Shown here in pieces: positions 56,640-64,000 of a stretch of DNA of 64,000 bases (the first letter of the stretch is position 1; each line of letters opens with the position of its first letter). A program made the translations under genes and the position numbers. Origin of the DNA: Combretum micranthum. Its lineage: Eukaryota > Streptophyta > Magnoliopsida > Myrtales > Combretaceae. The stretch is taken from positions 372,001-436,000 of the forward strand of contig JAMXBD010000394.1 in NCBI GenBank assembly GCA_024138025.1, given 5' to 3'. The notes under the pieces are model-generated. The model ran no database searches. It was not told the origin of the DNA and saw only the letters and a list, made by a program, of their open reading frames with translations.

Positions 56640-58056
56640 CCGAAATAGGAGTAGACGAAGAAGGGAACGAAGCGCCTCTAACCAACCAGACATAGAAGCA
56701 GATCAACCTGCTGTTCAAGGAGCCGCCGCACCTCAAAGGGACTTACACGCCACGTTAGGACACCTAACCCACGTATTAGAAGAAATTAGGCAAAATATGC
56801 CAGCACAAGCACCCGTACAAGGCAACACCAGCAACAGCATCAGCGACAGCCCCAGTGTCTATACCAACCCCACCACCACAACAAGCTTCAACAGAGGCAT
56901 CTGTGCATAGGAACATGCATAGCCAAAGTGCACCCCTACCTCCATCTCCACCGCCAAGACCATACAAAAGCATGTTACCTAACTTCATCAAAAGTAACCG
57001 CTTCTTTGAAGGAGCTTATGACAAGCCAGAGAGGCAGAAGATTGGTTATCTCAAATAGAGATGTCCTTTGATGCATATGAAGTTCCGCCCCATTTGCAAA
57101 TCAAGTATGGAACATTCATGCTTCGTCTAAACGCTAGGATATGGTGGGAGTCAAGGAAAAGAGATCTAATGACTCCAATCACTTGGGAAATGTTTAGACA
57201 TGAGTTTTTGGAGAATTATTTCCAGGAAGTTTACGAGTAAGGTATAGCGCGACTTCTTGCAAATTGCTCAAAAGGAAGAACAATCGAACAATATGAACTG
57301 AGTTCAGTAGATTGTTGCAATATGCACCGACTCCTATAAGTACAGTGAAGAATTGAAAAGGCAAGTCTTTATAGGAGGATTGGACGAAGACCTAAGGATG
57401 AGTTGGAAGAATTTGACATAAGGAATTTTCGAGAATTAGTGGAAAGAGCTCGGATTGTAGAAGGAGCAAGGAAAAGGAGAGAAAGAATAGAAGAAGAAGA
57501 AGACCCAATCGTCGAAAGGGAGTTTTACATAGAACCCCATCTCATGCCCCTACCAAAGAAAATCAAGAACGACAATAGAAGGATCATACCAGAGGTATTA
57601 AGTGTTGGAAGTGCAATGGAGCACACTACCCGAAGAAGTGCCCCCAGCTATTTGGAAAGTGTTTCTTCTGTGGAAATACAAACCATAAGATGTCAAAATG
57701 CCCAAACAGAGGGTAGATGCTTGCTATGTTTGCAATCAGAAAGGACATTTTGCCAACAACTGTCCACAAGGAAGGAATATTCTATCAGATCATCAGAGGA
57801 AGTTGTTCCTATAAGAATAGAAAAAGGAAATGGAAGTGAAGTGAAAGCAGACCTGGACCTACTGCTTCGGGAATTCGAGTATACAACTTGGAGGGACGAT
57901 GGATAGGTGAAGAAGTGAACAAAAAATGGAAACTTGACTGCCTTGGAGTACATTAGAGGCTATAACAGCGATGCGGAACCAGTCAATCTCCAACCTTCTT
58001 TTATTGATGTTGTTTCTTTAGTAACGAGGAATGTAAAGTTTTCTTTATGTGGATGA
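56640..58056 (+). pseudogene. gag of D
   Basis: Begins with RNRSRRRRERS behind ACAG, with a TAA two codons upstream and no ATG. Then a Q/P-rich part (NMPAQAPVQ, PPSPPPRPYKSM), the MLPNFIKSNRFFEGAYDKPE segment and the gag core (about 57040-57480: RLNARIWWESRKRDL, FLENYF, EFDIRNFRELVERARI). Three intact CCHC knuckles follow: CWKCNGAHYPKKC (57603-57641), CFFCGNTNHKMSKC (57660-57701) and CYVCNQKGHFANNC (57722-57763). VYNLEGRW and a C-terminal tail end at TGA 58054-58056. About six single-base shifts break the frame. Downstream there is no DTG protease. Gag would form the particle shell and bind RNA. Confidence 0.85.
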
Positions 58057-59914
58057 ATAGGAGCGATAATCCCCTCTTGTGTACATAAGAAGTTTAGTAA
58101 ATCAGAATGTTTTACTCTCTTGAAGTTCAAAGTATTACATTCTTTCTATATATATGACAAACGATCAACCTAGTTTAAGATAATGCGAAAGAATGAGGAA
58201 ACCCAGAAAATTGGTCGAACTTTCAACAAAGACGTGAGGACATGAAGTCACCGTGACTCTAAGGAATAATGGAATAAGTAATCTTTTGAATAAGATGTAT
58301 ACCTCTCAAATAAGATCCCAATAAGAAGAAACAAGGAAAACATAGAGCTTACAAAACAAAAAGAAAATAGTTGGCAAAGGATTTGCTAACATAAGAAAGA
58401 ACAGACACATTCTTTCAAGTTGATAAAGGAATTAAGTAGCTAAAGAGTGAAGAGAAATTGACCTTTGGAGACATTCATAAGTTCCAATAAGAAGTTTTGA
58501 AAAGAATTCTGGATACAGATTTCACTCAGAGAAACATGGAAAATAGACTTATAAGGAAGTTGGAGAAACAACAAACGAGAAAATCGAGACCTTACGAAGT
58601 GAAGTATGCCATCACGAAATATACCCATCCAGCTTATAATGGAGAAAACCCTAAGCCAACGTGTTAACTTTCGGAAAGGAACAAAGTGAAAACCTTTTAA
58701 GGAGCAAACACGTTTCTCAAGATTAAGATCACGATATCACCAACAAAGATCAAATCAAGAAGGAATGACCCTCAATTCTTTATAAACCCACAAGTTTTAG
58801 TAATGCTTTCTGGACTCAAGAATAGTGATATAGCCTGAAGAAGGAAAGAAGTAATCTAAGAATGTAATCTTAAGTATAGGAAATTAATAAAAGGAGTTGA
58901 AAAGCCGAACCTTGAAGTTCACAACAAGGTTTAAAAGAGGAACCACGTCGTAGGATATTAAGATCAACCGTATAAAAATAATAAAAGAGCTTAGATAAAA
59001 GATACGAAGGATAAAGAAGGGATAAGGAAGAAAGATGTATTAAAGGAAGCTAAAGGATGATTTAGCATAACTAAGGACAAGGAAGTTAGTAAAAGAATCA
59101 TGAGTACGGTTCATAATTTGGATCAACAACATATCCAAGAAGAACCAGATATACCGAAGTTCAAGGACATTAGAAGAAATGAAATATGGATAAAGGAATA
59201 AAAACACCAAAGGATGAAAAGGTTTATAAATCAATGAAACGAATTAACCTTCTCAAGATTTTGAATTTCTCACAAACGATAGCAAGAAGGCAAGGATGCT
59301 TATGGTATAAATTGAGTAACTAACAAAGATGGTTCGTTTCATAATCGGTCAATATAACGCTCTCTAAAAGGAAAAGAGATGAAAGCAAAAGAATCAGTCA
59401 AGATATGACAAACCTGGACGCAAGAATGGGAACGAAGAGGAACTAATAAAGAATTTTGGACCCCTGATACTACAAACGATCAAGGAAAAACATTCAAATA
59501 CCTTGGAGGAACAATCAAGAGTCTCATGAGATGATAAAGGCACAAGATAGACGAAATAAGATGAATCGGAAAAGAAGGACCTTAAAAACTCAAATGAGAA
59601 TCAGGTGAGTTTAAAGATAGGAAGTAATCATAAGACGAGAAGGAAGTTGATTATTACATAAACATATTGGAGATGTGCAACAATTCCCCATTTAACAAAT
59701 GGTTAAGGAATCAAGTTATAGGATAAAAGTTAATGTTTTTAAAAGAGAATTTTCCTTATGAAGATATACCCAATACCGATATTTATCCACAAGAGTTCAG
59801 AGGAAGAAATGAGGAAATCAATTAAAGAATCTTTTGAAGAAGGACGCATAACCCAAGTAACTAAGTTTGTTAGAACCATAAGTAGGAATTTCCAAGTTTT
59901 GAGGACAAAACTTT
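58057..59914 (+). other. Internal region of D without coding domains
   Basis: 1.86 kb of A/G-rich sequence where pol would be expected. No RT, RNase H or integrase motif in any frame on either strand. The last part (GAGGACAAAACTTTCTTTAA) resembles the pre-PPT sequence of Tekay elements, so pol was replaced or lost by deletion inside an otherwise normal 3' end. Confidence 0.75.
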
Positions 59915-59931
59915 CTTTAAGGGGGGTAGGT
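59915..59931 (+). other. Polypurine tract of D
   Basis: AAGGGGGGTAGG immediately before the LTR start at 59932. Confidence 0.88.
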
Positions 59932-62900
59932 TGTAAACCCCTAAATTTTCGGAATCGGTTTAGCACAAAACCCTAACCGGAAGTCAAACGAAACCCTAAA
60001 GGTCAACAAAACCCTAGTTTACCGTATCCATAAATCCGGCATTGCCGTTTTCTTTGGCCCAAAAACGAAGTTGGGATAATTAGCTAAATAGTTCGTAATA
60101 ACCATAGGTTTTATAAAAGTTTCAGTTTCGCGAAATTCGGGTGTCCTTCGAACCCGATCGGACACAGTTCTCGAAAAACGTGTCCGGAAGCCCGAATAGT
60201 AAAAATATTCCGAATACACCGTTAGACTCGTAAAAATATAAGTTTTCCAAAAATATCAGTTTCGTAATTTTTCGGTAAGTAAAAATAACAGATATAGCTA
60301 TTATACGCGTATTTTCTTACTACGGTACTTTAATTGTCATATCTATTTACATTACACTATTCATTACTATTCTACATACTATTCTTTTATCTCTACTTTT
60401 TCTTACACCTATCTTACACTCTACATAACCTATAATCTTAACTTTTTACCTTTCCCATAACTTTATATCACATCTACCTTACATATTACATCTTTTATTT
60501 CTTCAAAAAGTCAAAAAAATAAAACAACTTCCCCTCCCCCATGCATGGCCGGCGCCCCCCTCTCTAATGCCCTCAATTTGTTTTAATTTCTTTTATTTTA
60601 ATCACACAAAAATCACTCCCATTTTCCTATAAATACCCCCCTCTCTTTCACTTCTTTCACACATTCACTACCCACAAATTCTTACCAAAACTCTCTCAAT
60701 TTTTCCTCTCAAAGCTCTCTCAAGTTACTATCTCAAAACTCTCTCAAAATAATTCTACAACAACTTCCACCAACAACAAAAACCCATAACCACATAACCA
60801 TATCAAAATCTTCTTTAGGTAACCCCTTTATAATTCTTTCTTCTTCTTCATATCATGTAAATTTACATGACCATAGTGTGAGTTGCCAAAGACTACAAAT
60901 TATGGAAACTACATTATGTTCATGTATGGTTCTTGTTCATGCCAATCCAATTATGTTTATGTTGTTATTAATATATATATATATATATTCTTTAGAGCAT
61001 ATAAGCTCACTTGCAATTTATTTATTTCATGCAAAGCAATTTATTTATTTATTCCATTGCAATTTATTTATTTATTCCTTGTTAAAATAAGACTAGTCTC
61101 TAGTCTTAGACTTGTCCTCATCAAGTCAAAACAAGTTCTTCTTTCTTTCATTTTATTTTATTTGGGACTAGTTTACTTCTTAGTCCCGGGAGCCTTGAAA
61201 AAGCTAAGACTCAATACTTGATTTATTAATTATGTTTATCTATTTTATTCATATTATTCTCATGTTCATGCACATTTAGATTGTTGTCCAAAATTTTAAA
61301 TTCCAAAGAAAAAGGAATTTTTGTCACTTAGAAATAAGTTATGTAAAGAATAAAATCTATAAGATAACACAAAATAAACTCATTCTTTTTATGTTACAAA
61401 AAAGAACCACTATAATTTTATAAACTACTTTTACTTTAAGAAGCCACTAAAATCTTTATTCCACCTTGTTTTTTCAAAAGAAAATATTTTGTTGACAAAA
61501 ATGGTTCTTTTCATAAAGAAAGAAAATAAGATGGATGACTAAGGAAATTTTTAAGTAAAGGCCCTTGCAAACAAATAGGCAAAGGAAATCTATGATTTGA
61601 AAATAAAATAAAATTATTTCTTTTCAAAATTACAAGAAAAGTTAATAAGATTATAGAAACTAGTTTTTCTACAAAAAGTTCTTAATTATTCCACCTTGTT
61701 TCTATAAAAAAATGAATTTTCATGAATGGATAATTTATGAAAAACATAAAGAATGAGAAATTTCAAGCAAAGATTTTTGCAAAGGAATTTGTACAAGAAA
61801 ATAAATAGGAATAATAGTGTAGTTTCTAAAAAGCTCCAAATTATTGTTTGTATTGAAAACTCAGAAAATTTACTTCCAAAAAGTTATTTAGATATATATA
61901 TATATATAGGCTAATATAAACCATTTTTGTGAATAAAAGAATCAACATAATCATTTCAAGGAGCTTACACGAAATTCTTGTAAACCATGTTTTCTTAAAA
62001 CAACTTCAAAACCGGCATGATTTTTTTAAGTAAATAAATGGACAACAAAACACTTGGGCATGAATGAATATGAGCTAAGTAGTCATAAGAATAGAATTTT
62101 TCAACTATATAGATAACTAAGTATTTATCAAACAAATTTTGATTTCTTGAACCAAAGTCGTTTTTACTTGAAAAATCCGTGGTGAATTTTTGTCACCACT
62201 TTTTCGGAGCCTATATGGCTTTGTTTGTGGGAAATAATTTTAGAAATGGGTAGATCTTTTCGAGTAGATAGAAATCGGTATATTATATGCGCGATTCCGA
62301 GTTAAAATGACCAAGTTACGGCCATTTTAAGTTGGAACATTCTTCTATACGAACTTTAACGTTCTTTGACATTGTTTTGTCAAAATTCAAGAAAATCTTC
62401 AAGAAAAGCTCATTATGGGTATTTTCTTTGGTTAGGTGACCCCCAGGAAGGATTTCTTCACCTCGAGAACTATTACGATTAAGTGGAGTGTGTGAACGAC
62501 TCATCCGCTTAGAGGAATAGACGACAATGGCATCGTGAGTTTATTTCCATTAAATGCTACACTTGTTGTGCTTGTAAATTAGTTGCACTAGAGTTAAGAA
62601 AAGATAAACCGATATGCATGTAAAATAATTTCTTGAAAGAATTCTAAGAATATCGAAGCCCGAATTGTTCTAAGTGATTGTTTTAGTTTAATATTGATTT
62701 GTGTGAAATTCCGTGATCGCCATAAAGTTAAAAATAATTATGTTATGACTTTATAAATTAATGAACTCATGCATACCACGAAGTGAGTCACATTGCATGG
62801 TTGGGTTAATATCCTTGGGTGAAAAGGATAGTAAGCTCATGTCGAAAGCAACACTTAGCGGAAGATCCGAAAGCGATTGCTTCGCGGCTTAATGGAATAT

Positions 62901-63618
62901 GCTTGGCGGTTGATCCGAAAGCAAGGTCAAATCAAGTAGATTCGGAATGCTTGGCGATGAGTGCTCGCAAGTTTAAAAGTTTTTAATGAATGTTTGGCGA
63001 TGTGTGCTCGCAAGCTTAAATTTTCTATTATTAAAACTATTTGTTTTGAGTATCACCAAACCCCGAATGGAGGGCATAAATCCATTCAACATATAGTTCC
63101 CGGAAAGCTATATGATTGTTTTCCCACGTGTTTGATGCATTACATATGTGTGATTAACCAACTTGTTTGAATCTTGTTACAAGAAGTTATTTATGGAAAT
63201 AGTTCTCACTAAGCCTATTAGCTTATACCCCGATAGCTATCTTTTGCAGTTCCCGTACTTATGGTTAAGGCCACGGGACCATGCGGGCAGGTAATCCCTT
63301 TTGAACATTAGAAATCTGGATAAAGTATAGCATAGTATTAGCATGCAAATATTTATATAATAGCTTAATAATTTAGGGAATTGTCCTTAAGTTTGTAAAG
63401 TCTTTGCCATGAACAAATAATTATTGTGAATCCTCTTTTCTTAATATGTTTTTATATCTCCTTAAACTTCATTATTCCACATTTGGTCCTCTAAAATTGT
63501 GAAAGTAAGCCTTACACTTAATATAAAAGCTTTTGGAAATGACTAAGGTTGTCATACTTAAGCTTTAATATTGAGTGTGGCGGACTGTCACGTTTAGGGT
63601 ACCCATTGGGGCGTGACA
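59932..63618 (+). repeat. 3' LTR of D (3,687 bp)
   Basis: Same order of elements as the 5' LTR: TATAAATA 60628-60635, donor 60818/60819, conserved block 62302-62330, hairpin pair 63065-63114 (loop GGGCATAAA, one change), acceptor ending 63249. Ends GGGGCGTGACA, followed by ATGTA. Confidence 0.95.
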
Positions 63619-64000
63619 ATGTATGTAAAGTTGTATGAAGGAACGCTAAGAATATCGAGGTGGGAATTGATTGTAAAAAATTGCTTGTCTTAGTATAGAA
63701 TTTGATATGTCTGAAATTCTATGATCACCTTAAAAAATTGAAAATAATGATGCTATGATACCTTAAATAAATTGATTCATGCATACCACAAAGTGAGTCA
63801 TATTGCATGGGGTTATTATCTTTGGGTGAAAAAGGAAGGTAGCACGGTCGAAAGCAACAGTTGGCGACTATGATCGAAAGCTATTGCTTGGCGACATGGA
63901 ATTAAACCAATGCTTGGCCATAATCCGAAAGCATGGCTCAACTTGAGAAAACTTAATATGCTTGGAGGTAATGATCGAAAGCATAACTTAACTAAAACTA
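63619..64000 (+). repeat. LTR E, fragment right of D
   Basis: Continues E after D's duplication with AAAGTTGTATGAAGG and the CTTGGCG/CCGAAAGC module in diverged form. The window ends before E's hairpin pair and acceptor. Confidence 0.78.

Larger units (their letters stand above)
51463..63618 (+). mobile_element. Element D: complete non-autonomous TR-GAG-type retrotransposon
   Basis: 12,156 bp with two LTRs (3,704 and 3,687 bp), iMet PBS, PPT and a perfect duplication ATGTA (51458-51462 and 63619-63623). The internal 4,765 bp hold an upstream ORF and gag with zinc knuckles, but no protease, RT, RNase H or integrase. The LTRs look alike by eye except for scattered substitutions and 1-4 nt indels, so insertion was fairly recent. 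It would need Pol from an autonomous Tekay relative. Confidence 0.92.

Noticed and set aside
58440..59966. Small minus-strand ORFs in the 3' internal part of D
   Set aside because: Short, no domain, and A/G-rich sequence gives such frames by chance; searched for pol motifs on both strands without success.

Overview
This 64 kb window is plant nuclear DNA, almost certainly angiosperm heterochromatin or gene-poor sequence. It is AT-rich and I found no host gene, rRNA or intact tRNA gene. Nearly everything is nested Ty3/gypsy LTR retrotransposons. The dominant group is a chromovirus of the Tekay type: gag, zinc knuckles, DTG protease, RT with FIDD, RNase H, HHCC/DDE integrase and a C-terminal chromodomain-like region. 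Its primer-binding site matches initiator-Met tRNA (TGGTATCAGAGC) and its LTRs are 3.2-4.7 kb, running from TGTAAAC/TGTAAGC to GGCGTGACA or close variants. The species cannot be named from the sequence.

Layout, left half. L0 (1-3584, +) is the right part of an LTR that sits in the RT gene of element A (3585-11327, -). A sits in the 5' leader of element P (11328-25012, +), which carries decayed gag, PR, RT, RH, IN and chromodomain. P sits in the RT gene of element B (25013-29856, -). That is four levels of nesting, with the left halves of all four off the window. P's 3' LTR carries a solo LTR, S1 (18250-22971, TSD CTATA). B's LTR is broken by another LTR, N (29857-35349). N itself holds a solo LTR of a different lineage, Tat/Ogre-like (31863-34724, TSD GGACC), full of tandem repeats.

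Layout, right half. Element C (about 36101-50391, -) has gag, an extra zinc-knuckle ORF and a 5' LTR. A solo LTR, S2 (37216-40907, TSD CAGGT), splits its gag. Another, S3 (45866-49092, TSD GATAG/AATAG), splits its LTR. Element D (51463-63618, +, TSD ATGTA) is the only complete element. It has two LTRs, PBS, PPT, an upstream ORF of unknown function and gag, but no pol, so it is a non-autonomous TR-GAG-type element. D lies in yet another related LTR, E (50392-51462 and 63619-64000).

Most interesting are shared RNA-level features. (1) A 137-bp GT-AG intron between gag and protease in A, with its acceptor damaged in B and no intron in P. (2) A likely 2.1-2.6 kb 5'-leader intron inside essentially every Tekay LTR, starting at AG|GTAA after a short leader that lacks ATG in seven LTR families and ending at TTTTGCAG or similar. 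(3) A pair of hairpins near the intron's 3' end whose arms covary between families. (4) gag reading frames that begin with a conserved arginine-rich stretch but no ATG, directly behind an acceptor-like ACAG. Together these suggest these elements use regulated splicing to separate genomic RNA from gag/pol mRNAs. This is inferred from sequence alone and needs RNA data.
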